Source of the DNA: an uncultured Oscillospiraceae bacterium
GTDB taxonomy: Bacteria; Bacillota; Clostridia; Oscillospirales; Oscillospiraceae
Assembly: GCA_947626265.1 (NCBI GenBank)
Contig: CANQRM010000014.1
Span: 1 to 64,000, forward strand
Reading direction: 5' to 3'
Length of the DNA: 64,000 bases
A model generated the notes under the pieces. The model saw only the letters and a program-made list of their open reading frames with translations, made no database searches and was not told where the DNA came from. Shown one piece after another: positions 33,822 to 42,145 of this stretch. Position 1 is the stretch's first letter, and every line of letters starts with the position of its first letter. The position numbers and the translations under genes were made by a program.

Positions 33822-35414
33822 ATGGGCAAATATTTATTGAAGCGCCTTCTCCACGGTCTGTTCTCCGTCATATGCGTGGTGCTGATCGTGATGGTGCTGA
33901 TCTACTCGCTTCTGGACAGAGGCAAGATATTCTCCGGCGACCCCAACTTCAACCACACCGCCAGCAATAACCGCATCACCTACCAGCAGTCCCGCTGGGA
34001 GGCATTCGGCTATCTGGACTATGTGCCCTACGTGGACTATGTGAACAGGCTGGCCGCCGACGGCCAGATCGACGAGGCCACCCGCGCCGAGGCGGTGAAG
34101 ATCGGCAAGACCGCGGACAAGGATACCGAGCTCACCGCTCAGTATGTGGCTCAGTTCACCCAAGAGTATCAGGCGAAGGGCTATCAGGTCGTGCGCCTGG
34201 ACGCGGACACGAAGAAAAACGGCCAGGTCCGCGACGGCGGCCAGCAGGCGCTGTTCGCCACCAGGGACATCCCGCTTTACCAGCGGGCCATCACCTATTT
34301 CACGAAGATGTTCTTCATCGACAATATCCACTATGTGCCCGAGAGCGCGGACATAGGGGAGAGGGGCATCCAATTCACTTTATATGACCCGGTACACAAC
34401 CCGGAGGGCGCCGGGAAGAAGGTGTTCTCTCCGGCTATCATAGGGAACGGTACCCTGCACAAGTACCTTTTGTACTTTGACGGAAGGTTCCCCTTCATCC
34501 ACCAGAACATCCTGACATTGCACCTGGGCGAGTCCTACACGGTCAACCGGGGCGTGGACGTGTTCACCACCATGACCGAGACCCAAGGCTCCTACGTGCT
34601 GGACACCATCACCTTCCCCACGGGCGTCACCGCCGACAGGGCGGATGACCTGCACTCGGCCACTTACGTCCAGGGCTCCCGGGACGCCATTGCCTCCAAC
34701 CAGCAGTGGTTCACCGACGACTACACAAACGTGCTCACCAACAAGGCGGGCATGTCGAAGCTGGGCTATTCCTTCGTCATCGGCATCATCTCCACCATCG
34801 CGGCCTATGTGATCGGCCTGCCGGTGGGCCTGGCCATGGCGCTGCGCAAGGATAAGCTCCTGGATAAGCTGGGCACCATCTACATCATGTTCATCATCGC
34901 CGTGCCCAGCCTCGCCTACATTTTCCTGTTCAAGGCCCTGGGCGGAAAGGCGGGGCTGCCCACGCTCTTTGACATGGATTCCACGGGCAAGCTCATGTAC
35001 GTGCTGCCCATCGTGTCCCTGGCCCTGCCCTCCATCGCCAACCTCATGAAGTGGATGCGCCGGTACATGATCGACCAGATGAACTCCGACTACGTGAAGT
35101 TCGCCCGGTCCGGCGGCCTTTCCGAGGGGGAGATATTCTCCAAGCACATCTGGAAAAACGCTCTCATCCCCATCGTCCACGGCATCCCCGGCAGCATCAT
35201 CTTCGCCATGACGGGTGCCATCATCACCGAGCGCGTATATGTGGTCCCCGGCGCCGGCAACCTGCTGACCCAGGCCATCAACCGGTACGATAACGGCGTG
35301 ATCGTGGGCGTGACGCTGTTTTACGCGGTGCTGAGCGTGGTGTCGCTCATACTGGGCGACCTGCTGATGGCCACTGTCGACCCGAGAATTTCCTTCTCCA
35401 CGAAAGAGAGGTGA
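33822..35414 (+). CDS. ABC transporter permease (OppB-type) with large extracytoplasmic insert
   Basis: 530 residues against about 310 for OppB. One membrane helix (about 7-32) is followed by a soluble, mixed-charge region of about 280 residues (roughly 35-310), then five predicted helices starting GYSFVIGIISTIAAYVIGL. The coupling loop motif is in FARSGGLSEGEIFSKHIWKNALIP, and the C-terminal GAIITERVYVVPGAGNLL is typical of OppB. The insert lies outside the cell by topology and could contact the binding protein or the wall. First permease of the operon; the partner permease follows after 5 bp. Confidence 0.9.
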   Translation: MGKYLLKRLLHGLFSVICVVLIVMVLIYSLLDRGKIFSGDPNFNHTASNNRITYQQSRWEAFGYLDYVPYVDYVNRLAADGQIDEATRAEAVKIGKTADKDTELTAQYVAQFTQEYQAKGYQVVRLDADTKKNGQVRDGGQQALFATRDIPLYQRAITYFTKMFFIDNIHYVPESADIGERGIQFTLYDPVHNPEGAGKKVFSPAIIGNGTLHKYLLYFDGRFPFIHQNILTLHLGESYTVNRGVDVFTTMTETQGSYVLDTITFPTGVTADRADDLHSATYVQGSRDAIASNQQWFTDDYTNVLTNKAGMSKLGYSFVIGIISTIAAYVIGLPVGLAMALRKDKLLDKLGTIYIMFIIAVPSLAYIFLFKALGGKAGLPTLFDMDSTGKLMYVLPIVSLALPSIANLMKWMRRYMIDQMNSDYVKFARSGGLSEGEIFSKHIWKNALIPIVHGIPGSIIFAMTGAIITERVYVVPGAGNLLTQAINRYDNGVIVGVTLFYAVLSVVSLILGDLLMATVDPRISFSTKER

Positions 35415-35419
35415 ACAGG

Positions 35420-36397
35420 ATGAACGAGAAGATGGACCTCTCCGCCCTGGGACTGTCCGACGAGGAGCTTTTCTCTCACGTGGACCACAGCCAGACGGAG
35501 TCCGAAAAGATCACCGCGCCCCGCTATTCCTACTGGAAGAGCGTGTTCCGGGTCTTCTTCCGCAACAAGGTGAACATCATCATCCTGTCCCTGCTGATAT
35601 TCATGATCCTGTTCGCCTACATCTATCCCGCAATGACCCACTATGACCCCTTTGCCAACCTGCGGGACGCCAACGCGAAGCACCTGTCGCCCGCGGCGGC
35701 CATGGAGTACTTCGGGCCGGACCTGAAGTGGATACTGGGCGCCGGCGCCTCCGGCGAGCCCACCTTCGACGCCATCTGGAACGGCTCGCGCATCTCCATC
35801 TCCCTGGCCCTCCTCTGCGGCGCCATCAACATGACCATCGGCGTGCTGCTGGGCGCCATATGGGGCTTTTCCAAGCGGGTGGACGCCATCATGATGGAGA
35901 TATACAACATCATCGGCAACGTGCCGCTGATCCTCATCATCTCCGTGATGGCCATGCTGTTTTCTCCCACCTTCTGGACCATGGTGTTCGCCATGACGGT
36001 GGTGGGCTGGCTGAGCATCGCCTTCTTCATACGCACCCAGGTGGTCATCATCCGGGACCGGGAATATAACCTGGCCTCCCGGTGCCTGGGCACCTCCACT
36101 ATCAAGATCGCCATGAAGAACATCCTGCCCTTCATGACCTCGGTCATCGTGACCATGCTGGCCACGGAGATACCCTCCTATATCTCCTATGAGGTGTTCC
36201 TTTCCTACATCGGCATGGGCATGAGCGAGATGAGCCTGGGCAAACTGATCTACGCCGCCGAGAGTGCCATGGTGACCCCCGGCTGGGAGATCGAGTTCTG
36301 GAGCCCCGTGGCTATCGCGTCCATCATCACGGTGGTGCTGTACGTGGTGGGCCAGAACCTGGGCGACGCGTCCGACCCCCGGACGCACATGGAATAA
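35420..36397 (+). CDS. ABC transporter permease (OppC-type)
   Basis: 325 residues from ATG 35420; AGAGAGGTG upstream favours this over GTG 35411. An acidic N-terminal tail, a first helix near 45-65 (VNIIILSLLIFMILFAYIY), an extracytoplasmic loop, and five further helices. The coupling segment is YNLASRCLGTSTIKIAMKNILPF. It pairs with the preceding permease to form the channel. It is 12 bp before the first ATPase gene. Confidence 0.93.
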   Translation: MNEKMDLSALGLSDEELFSHVDHSQTESEKITAPRYSYWKSVFRVFFRNKVNIIILSLLIFMILFAYIYPAMTHYDPFANLRDANAKHLSPAAAMEYFGPDLKWILGAGASGEPTFDAIWNGSRISISLALLCGAINMTIGVLLGAIWGFSKRVDAIMMEIYNIIGNVPLILIISVMAMLFSPTFWTMVFAMTVVGWLSIAFFIRTQVVIIRDREYNLASRCLGTSTIKIAMKNILPFMTSVIVTMLATEIPSYISYEVFLSYIGMGMSEMSLGKLIYAAESAMVTPGWEIEFWSPVAIASIITVVLYVVGQNLGDASDPRTHME

Positions 36398-36409
36398 GGG
36401 GGCGGCGGT

Positions 36410-38158
36410 ATGGAGGAGAAAAAAGTACTGCTGTCCATCCAAAACCTGACGGTGAAGTTCCGGGTCCGCGGCCGTATCCTGACGGCCATCCGGGACGTGA
36501 GTTTGGATATCTATGAAAACGAGTCCATCGCCATCGTGGGCGAGTCCGGCTCGGGCAAATCCGTGCTCACCAAGACCTTTGCCGGCATGACCGACTCCAA
36601 CGGCTTCGTGGACCAGGGCAAGATCATCTTCGACGACCCGGAGCTGGCGGAGACCTATGTGAAACTGACCCCCGGCGCCCGCAGCCTCATGAAGGGCACA
36701 TTGTCCCGGCTGGACAAGATGAGCCGGTATGAGCTGGGGGCGGAGACCTATAAGCAGATCGTGGCTCTGGAGGCGGAGAAAAAGCGCCGTGGCAGCCTAA
36801 CCGACGAGGAGCGGGAGGGCATCGAGAAGGAACTGGGCGAGCTTAAATTCAAGCGCACCAACCTCTTCAACGAAAAGCAGACCTACGACCCCAGGAAGGA
36901 GAAGGACCGCATCAAAGACGCGGAGCGCCGCCTGAAGGAATACGACGCCCAGATCAAGGTCCTGGAGGGGAAGGAGGCCGCCGAGGAGAAAAAGCGTAAG
37001 GAAGAGGCCGCCCGGGATAACGTCTTCAACGACCGCTATGCCAAAGAGATGGCCGCCCTCAAGGCGAAATATGAAAAGGAGATATCCGCCGGGATATCCC
37101 CCGAGACCCATGCGCGCAACGAAGTCCTGGGCAAGGAGATACGCCTGTCCGTGGGCCGGTATCCTCTTTTTAAGCGCATCCAGTTGACCCACGCACTTTT
37201 GAAGGCCCTGGAAAAGGCCATGAAGATCGGTGTGGATTTGGACGACGACGAACAGCGAAACGCCATCTTCGACACGGTGGTGTTCCGGGTGAAGTATGTG
37301 GATGAGACCGCGGACAAACTCCACGGCACCTGCGTGCTGAACCTGGCCAACATGAAGTATTCCAAGGACTGGACCCAGGTCCGGGGCCGCCGCATCGCCA
37401 CGGTGTTCCAGGACCCCATGACCAGTCTGAACCCCATCATCACCATCGGCAGGCAGATCACCTCCGTCATCATCAAGCACCAGGGCTGCTCCGAGGTGGA
37501 GGCCCGTTCCCGGGCCCTGGAGCTGATGCATAAAGTGGGCATCCCCCATGCGGAGGCCCGTTTCGACGACTATCCCTTCCAGTACTCCGGCGGCATGCGC
37601 CAGCGCATCGTCATCGCCATCGCCCTTTCCTGCCAGCCGAAGATACTCATCTGCGACGAGCCCACCACGGCCCTGGACGTGACCATCCAGGCCCAGATCC
37701 TGAAGCTCATCAAGGACCTGCAGAAGGAATTCGGTTTCACCACGGTGTTCATCACCCACGACCTGGGCGTGGTGGCCAACATCGCCGACCGGGTGGCCGT
37801 GCTGTACGCCGGGCAGATCGTGGAGCTGGGCACGGTGGAGGAGGTATTCTATGACCCCCGTCATCCCTACACCTGGGCGCTGCTTTCGAGCCTTCCCCAG
37901 CTTGCCGAGCGCAACACCACGCTCTATTCCATCACCGGCACGCCCCCGTCCCTTTATAACGCCATCGTGGGCGACGCCTTTGCCCCCCGCAACCCCTACT
38001 GCATGAAGATCGACACCCTCATGGAGCCGCCTATGTTCAAGGTCACCGACACCCACTATGCCAAGACCTGGCTTTTGGACCCCCGTTCCCCGAAGGTGGA
38101 AAAGCCCGAGGGCATCCGGGACATCCACGGCAAGCTCATGAGCGCGTTCAACATCTGA
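36410..38158 (+). CDS. ABC transporter ATP-binding protein (OppD-type) with 235-residue insert
   Basis: 582 residues against about 330 for OppD. Walker A GESGSGKS is at 44-51, but the Q-loop glutamine is Gln334, so about 235 extra residues (roughly 80-320) lie between them where about 50 residues are normal. The insert is highly charged and largely helical, with coiled-coil character at about 115-225 ([20 protein letters not shown]). The rest is normal: signature YSGGMRQR at 392, Walker B ILICDEP with Asp416-Glu417, and the C-terminal oligopeptide-transporter domain. The reading frame is intact through the insert, and codon choice matches the rest. Confidence 0.92.
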   Translation: MEEKKVLLSIQNLTVKFRVRGRILTAIRDVSLDIYENESIAIVGESGSGKSVLTKTFAGMTDSNGFVDQGKIIFDDPELAETYVKLTPGARSLMKGTLSRLDKMSRYELGAETYKQIVALEAEKKRRGSLTDEEREGIEKELGELKFKRTNLFNEKQTYDPRKEKDRIKDAERRLKEYDAQIKVLEGKEAAEEKKRKEEAARDNVFNDRYAKEMAALKAKYEKEISAGISPETHARNEVLGKEIRLSVGRYPLFKRIQLTHALLKALEKAMKIGVDLDDDEQRNAIFDTVVFRVKYVDETADKLHGTCVLNLANMKYSKDWTQVRGRRIATVFQDPMTSLNPIITIGRQITSVIIKHQGCSEVEARSRALELMHKVGIPHAEARFDDYPFQYSGGMRQRIVIAIALSCQPKILICDEPTTALDVTIQAQILKLIKDLQKEFGFTTVFITHDLGVVANIADRVAVLYAGQIVELGTVEEVFYDPRHPYTWALLSSLPQLAERNTTLYSITGTPPSLYNAIVGDAFAPRNPYCMKIDTLMEPPMFKVTDTHYAKTWLLDPRSPKVEKPEGIRDIHGKLMSAFNI

Positions 38159-38171
38159 GGGAGGGGGAGAC

Positions 38172-39482
38172 ATGGCTAGAACGAAAGGTAAAAAAGAGGG
38201 CCGCTCCCTGTTCCCGGAGCACGGGCCCATCGCCGACAATGGCCGGGAGATACTGCTGAGCCTTAAGAACATCGACATCACCTTCGGCAAGGGCGAAAAC
38301 GCCGTCCGGGCCGTGCAGGACGCCTCCTTCGACATCTACAAAGGGGAGACCTTCTCCCTGGTGGGCGAGTCCGGCTCCGGCAAGACCACCATCGGCCGGG
38401 CTGTCATCCGGGTGAACCCCCTGGCCACCGGCGAGATAGACTACAAGGGCGTGCGCATATCCGGGAAGATACCCCATGCCCTGGACCGGGAGGTCATCCG
38501 CAATGTGCAGATGGTCTTCCAGGACCCCGCCGCGAGCCTCAACGAGCGGGCCACCGTGGATTACATCATCTCCGAGGGCCTTTATAACTTTGGCCTTTTC
38601 GAGAACGAGGCGGACCGTGTCCGCAAGGTGGAGAACATCATCAAGGAAGTGGGCTTGCTGCCCGAGCACCTGACCCGGTATCCCCATGAGTTCTCCGGCG
38701 GCCAGCGCCAGCGCATCGGCATCGCCCGGGCCATGGTCATGGAGCCGGAGCTGGTGGTGGCGGACGAGCCCATCTCCGCCCTGGACGTGTCCATCCGCGC
38801 CCAGGTGCTGAATCTGATGAAGAAGTTCCAGCGGGAGGACGACGTCACCTATCTCTTCATCGCCCATGACCTGAGCGTGGTCCGGTTCATCTCCGACCGC
38901 ATCGGCGTCATCTACAAGGGGCGCATCGTGGAGGTGGCGGACGCGGAGGAGCTTTTTGACTTCCCTCTGCACCCCTATACCCACTCGCTGATCTCCGCCA
39001 TCCCCATCCCGGACCCGCGGCTTGAGAAGAACAAGGTCCAGTACGTATACGACCCCTCCCAGCACGACTACAGCGAGGACAAGCCGGAGTTCGTATGCAT
39101 CGGCCACGACCACTGGGTCTACGGCAACAAGAAGGAGATAGAGGAGTATAAGGCCATCCGGGAGGCGGGCGTGCCCGTCAAGGCCATCACCATCGGCGAC
39201 CCGGAGACCGCCGCCCAGGAGCAGGCCGCGGCCATCGACGCGGCGGAGGCCGCCGCCGAGGCGGAGTTTCTCAAAGCCCCGGTCCACGATACCGGCAGCT
39301 TCTGGTACGCCCTTTTGAGCTTCCTGCTGCCCATCCCCGGCTTCATCGCCGGCGCCATATTCCGGCGGCACAACCACATGCGAAACTATAAAGCCTGCAA
39401 GAAGGGCGCCCTGATCGGCATCATCACCGTGGGGGCGATCCTGGCCATCCTGGGGCTGCTGGTCGTGGCCGCGGTGATCTGA
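38172..39482 (+). CDS. ABC transporter ATP-binding protein (OppF-type) with C-terminal membrane helices
   Basis: 436 residues. Walker A GESGSGKT at 65-72, Q-loop [12 protein letters not shown], signature EFSGGQRQR near 173, Walker B ELVVADEP: a complete ATPase. After residue about 290 it departs from OppF: an acidic, Ala/Glu-rich linker leads to two hydrophobic helices (about 377-397 and 412-436) joined by a basic loop ([14 protein letters not shown]). An ATPase carrying its own membrane hairpin is unusual for importers. The next gene begins 3 bp after the stop. Confidence 0.92.
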   Translation: MARTKGKKEGRSLFPEHGPIADNGREILLSLKNIDITFGKGENAVRAVQDASFDIYKGETFSLVGESGSGKTTIGRAVIRVNPLATGEIDYKGVRISGKIPHALDREVIRNVQMVFQDPAASLNERATVDYIISEGLYNFGLFENEADRVRKVENIIKEVGLLPEHLTRYPHEFSGGQRQRIGIARAMVMEPELVVADEPISALDVSIRAQVLNLMKKFQREDDVTYLFIAHDLSVVRFISDRIGVIYKGRIVEVADAEELFDFPLHPYTHSLISAIPIPDPRLEKNKVQYVYDPSQHDYSEDKPEFVCIGHDHWVYGNKKEIEEYKAIREAGVPVKAITIGDPETAAQEQAAAIDAAEAAAEAEFLKAPVHDTGSFWYALLSFLLPIPGFIAGAIFRRHNHMRNYKACKKGALIGIITVGAILAILGLLVVAAVI

Positions 39483-39485
39483 CCA

Positions 39486-40748
39486 ATGCGCGCGGCGAGA
39501 CAAAAATACGATCCGCATGTTCCCCCCGTGGAGCAGATAGAGCTGTCCTCCGCCCATTCCGGGCGGAGGATGACGCTGGCGGCGGTCCTGCTGGTGATGG
39601 GCGCGGCCGCGCTGGTCTATGCCATGATGCTGCTTTACGGCGCCAAGGGCGGCTGGCAGAGCATCGACGCGGAGATCACCGGCAACCTCTCCTGCGCGGG
39701 AGACTTCTCCCTCACCTATGAGCTGGGCGCGGGGGAGGAGAAGGTGAGCGCGGAGAACCGTGCCATCTCGGTGCTTTATACAAGCGCGGCGGAGCGGGCA
39801 TACGTCCTCTTTGACGTGGACGCAGAGCCGGCCGGCGGCTCCCTGGCCTGGCTCAACGCTCACCCCAACGAGGACGTGGTCCTGGACCCAGCCTTGTACA
39901 GGGCGCTGGAGGAGGTAGCCGCCTCCGGGGACAGGACCCTCTATATGGGCCCCGCCTGGGGCTACTATGAGAACGTGTTCGCCTGCGGCGACGACGCCAT
40001 GACGGCGGACTTCGACCCGGCACAGAATGAGGATACAAAGGCATGGTACGCCGCCTGCGCGGCCTTCGCCAATGATCCCGCGTCGGTGGATGTGGAGCTG
40101 CTGGGCGCTGATACGGTCCGGCTTAAAGTGTCGGAGGCGTATCTGGCCTTTGCGGAGGAGAACGAGCTGGACGCCTTCCTGGACTTTGGCTGGATGAAAA
40201 ACGCCTTCATCGCCGACTATCTGGCCGATACGCTTTTGGACCACGGCTATACCCACGGGGCGCTGTCCAGCTACGACGGTTTCCACCGGTGCCTGGATGA
40301 CCGGGACGTGGTGTACGGTCTGGGCATCTGGGACAGAACGGAAGGAGACCCCATCCAGGCCGCTGCCATGACCTACGCCAGCCAGCGGCGGATGGTGAGC
40401 CTTCGGGACTATCCTGTGGATGAGCAGAGCGCAGGGCGGTTTTATACCTTCCGGGACGGGCACATCCTCACCCCCTATATGGACCCGGCGGACGGGCTCA
40501 CCAGGTGCGCGGTCCACGACCTGACCGGGTATTCCGACACGCTCTCCTGCGGGGAACTGGCCCTGAAGCTGGCGCCAATATACGTGGCGGACAGCCTGGA
40601 TGAGGCTGCCCTGGAAGCGCTGGCCGGGGAGGGGGTCTATACGGCCTGGTGTGAGGACGGAAAGGTCCTCTATACGGACCCGGACATAGAACTGGTGGAC
40701 CTGTATGAGACGGAAGAAACGAAATACGAGACCGTCTTTGCCGGATGA
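39486..40748 (+). CDS. membrane-anchored protein, possibly a degenerate ApbE-like domain
   Basis: 420 residues. A short cytoplasmic N terminus and one membrane helix (about 29-52) precede an extracytoplasmic domain. Its order of motifs recalls ApbE flavin transferases: LDFGWMKNAFIADYLADTLL in place of the ApbE D-x-G-G-x-x-K-G-x-A-x-D segment, then GYTHGALSSYDG, GLGIWDR, and HILTPYMDPADG. The lysine/glycine positions and the final D-x-x-x-T metal motif are not conserved, so if related it is probably catalytically changed. It is the last gene of the Opp-like operon, so a role in that system is likely. Relationship to ApbE is inference from pattern, not a search. Confidence 0.55.
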   Translation: MRAARQKYDPHVPPVEQIELSSAHSGRRMTLAAVLLVMGAAALVYAMMLLYGAKGGWQSIDAEITGNLSCAGDFSLTYELGAGEEKVSAENRAISVLYTSAAERAYVLFDVDAEPAGGSLAWLNAHPNEDVVLDPALYRALEEVAASGDRTLYMGPAWGYYENVFACGDDAMTADFDPAQNEDTKAWYAACAAFANDPASVDVELLGADTVRLKVSEAYLAFAEENELDAFLDFGWMKNAFIADYLADTLLDHGYTHGALSSYDGFHRCLDDRDVVYGLGIWDRTEGDPIQAAAMTYASQRRMVSLRDYPVDEQSAGRFYTFRDGHILTPYMDPADGLTRCAVHDLTGYSDTLSCGELALKLAPIYVADSLDEAALEALAGEGVYTAWCEDGKVLYTDPDIELVDLYETEETKYETVFAG

Positions 40749-40755
40749 AGATCAA

Positions 40756-40790
40756 GCTGCCGCCCAAAAGGGCGGCGGTATCCTCTTGTC
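40756..40790 (+). terminator. probable terminator of the Opp-like operon
   Basis: GCCGCCC (40759-40765), loop AAAA, GGGCGGC (40770-40776), extendable by wobble pairs, followed by a weak pyrimidine-rich TCCTCTTGTCTG tail. Confidence 0.65.
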
Positions 40791-40851
40791 TGTTCCCATT
40801 GGATAAAACCGATAAACAGGATAATTTTACAAGAAACGTTTTTGTGTTATA

Positions 40852-40880
40852 TTGACATTCCCCGGGGGCCGAATTATAAT
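40852..40880 (+). promoter_or_regulatory. consensus sigma-A promoter of the second ABC operon
   Basis: TTGACA (40852-40857), exactly 17 bp, TATAAT (40875-40880): a full consensus promoter, +1 near 40887, leader of about 55 nt ending in AAGGAGG. Confidence 0.93.
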
Positions 40881-40941
40881 ACTTGGTAAGTGACAGCAAA
40901 TCATTAGCTTGTCAAAACATTATACATAAGGAGGCATTCCC

Positions 40942-42045
40942 ATGAAGAAGTATCTTGCGATGCTCCTGGCCCTGATCATGGTCCTGGCGCTGGCCGTCCC
41001 CGCGATGGCCGCCGAGGAGACCGAGTTCGATCCGGACCTGGTCGCCGCCGCCCAGGAAGAGGGCGAGCTGGTGGTCTACGGTTCCTGCGAGGAGCCCTAC
41101 CTGGCCGCCGCTGCGGAGAAGTTCCAGGAGATGTTCGGCATCGAGGTCGCCTATCAGCGCCTGTCCACCGGCGAGGTCCAGGCGAAGATCGAGGAGGAGA
41201 ACGGCAACCCCTCCGCTGACGTCTGGTTCGGCGGCACCACCGACCCCTACAACGTGGTCGCGGCCGAGGGCCTGCTGGAGCCCTATGAGGCCACCAACGC
41301 CAGCCACCTGACCGGCGACCAGTACAAGCACGCCGAGGGCATGTGGTACGGCATCTACAAGGGCATCCTGGGCATCATGGTCAACAAGGATGAGCTGGAG
41401 CGCATGGAGCTGCCCATCCCCGAGGACTGGGCCGACCTGACCGACCCCCAGTATAAGGGCCTCATCTGGATGTCCAACTATAATACCGCCGGCACCGCCA
41501 AGCTGGTCATCAACACCATGATCCAGAAGTACGGCCACGACGAGGGCATCCAGTACCTGGTAGACCTGGACAAGAACATCGAGGTCTATACCAAGTCCGG
41601 CTCCGGTCCGTCCAAGAACATCGGCACCGGTGAGTGCGTCATCGGCATCGGCTTCCTGCATGACGGCATCACCCAGATCATCGACAACGGCTACGAGAAC
41701 GTCCAGCTGATCATCCCCTCCAGCGGCACCTCCTTCGAGATCGGCGCCACCGCCATCTTCAAGGGCGCGGCCCATCCCAACGCCGCCAAGCTCTGGATCG
41801 AGTATGCTCTGAGCCCTGAGTGCGTCAACCAGGCCAAGGATACCGGCTCCTACCAGTTCCTGGTCATCGACAACGCCGAGCAGCCCGAGCAGGCCGCCGA
41901 ATTCGGCCTGGACCCCGAGAACGTCATGGAGTATGACTTCGAGGACGCCACCAACAACATCGGCACCTATGTGGAAGAGGTCATGGAGGCCTTGGCCAAC
42001 GCCGGCGCCGACACCGAGGACGCCGGTCGTTTCCAGACCGAGTGA
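40942..42045 (+). CDS. ABC transporter substrate-binding protein, iron/phosphonate type
   Basis: 367 residues. Signal peptide 1-24 (cleavage after AMA), no lipobox cysteine. The fold markers are those of family 1 proteins such as FbpA/AfuA: LVVYGSCEEPYLAAAAEKF, PSADVWFGGTTDPYNVVAAEGLLEPY, and a C-terminal HPNAAKLWIEYALS. Candidate ligands are ferric iron, 2-aminoethylphosphonate or hexose phosphate; I cannot choose among them. Strong promoter and AAGGAGG site. A GC hairpin separates it from the permease. Confidence 0.88.
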   Translation: MKKYLAMLLALIMVLALAVPAMAAEETEFDPDLVAAAQEEGELVVYGSCEEPYLAAAAEKFQEMFGIEVAYQRLSTGEVQAKIEEENGNPSADVWFGGTTDPYNVVAAEGLLEPYEATNASHLTGDQYKHAEGMWYGIYKGILGIMVNKDELERMELPIPEDWADLTDPQYKGLIWMSNYNTAGTAKLVINTMIQKYGHDEGIQYLVDLDKNIEVYTKSGSGPSKNIGTGECVIGIGFLHDGITQIIDNGYENVQLIIPSSGTSFEIGATAIFKGAAHPNAAKLWIEYALSPECVNQAKDTGSYQFLVIDNAEQPEQAAEFGLDPENVMEYDFEDATNNIGTYVEEVMEALANAGADTEDAGRFQTE

Positions 42046-42080
42046 GTTTTGCCCCGGTTTGATATGAACTGAACCTGCGG

Positions 42081-42110
42081 CGGGGGATGGCGCGTATGCC
42101 CCATCCCCCG
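42081..42110 (+). other. GC hairpin between binding protein and permease genes
   Basis: CGGGGGATGG (42081-42090) pairs perfectly with CCATCCCCCG (42101-42110), followed by TTTCCCATT. Probable partial terminator or 3' stabiliser. Confidence 0.65.
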
Positions 42111-42145
42111 TTTCCCATTATTGAGAGGAGAGAGGAGGGACCAAT

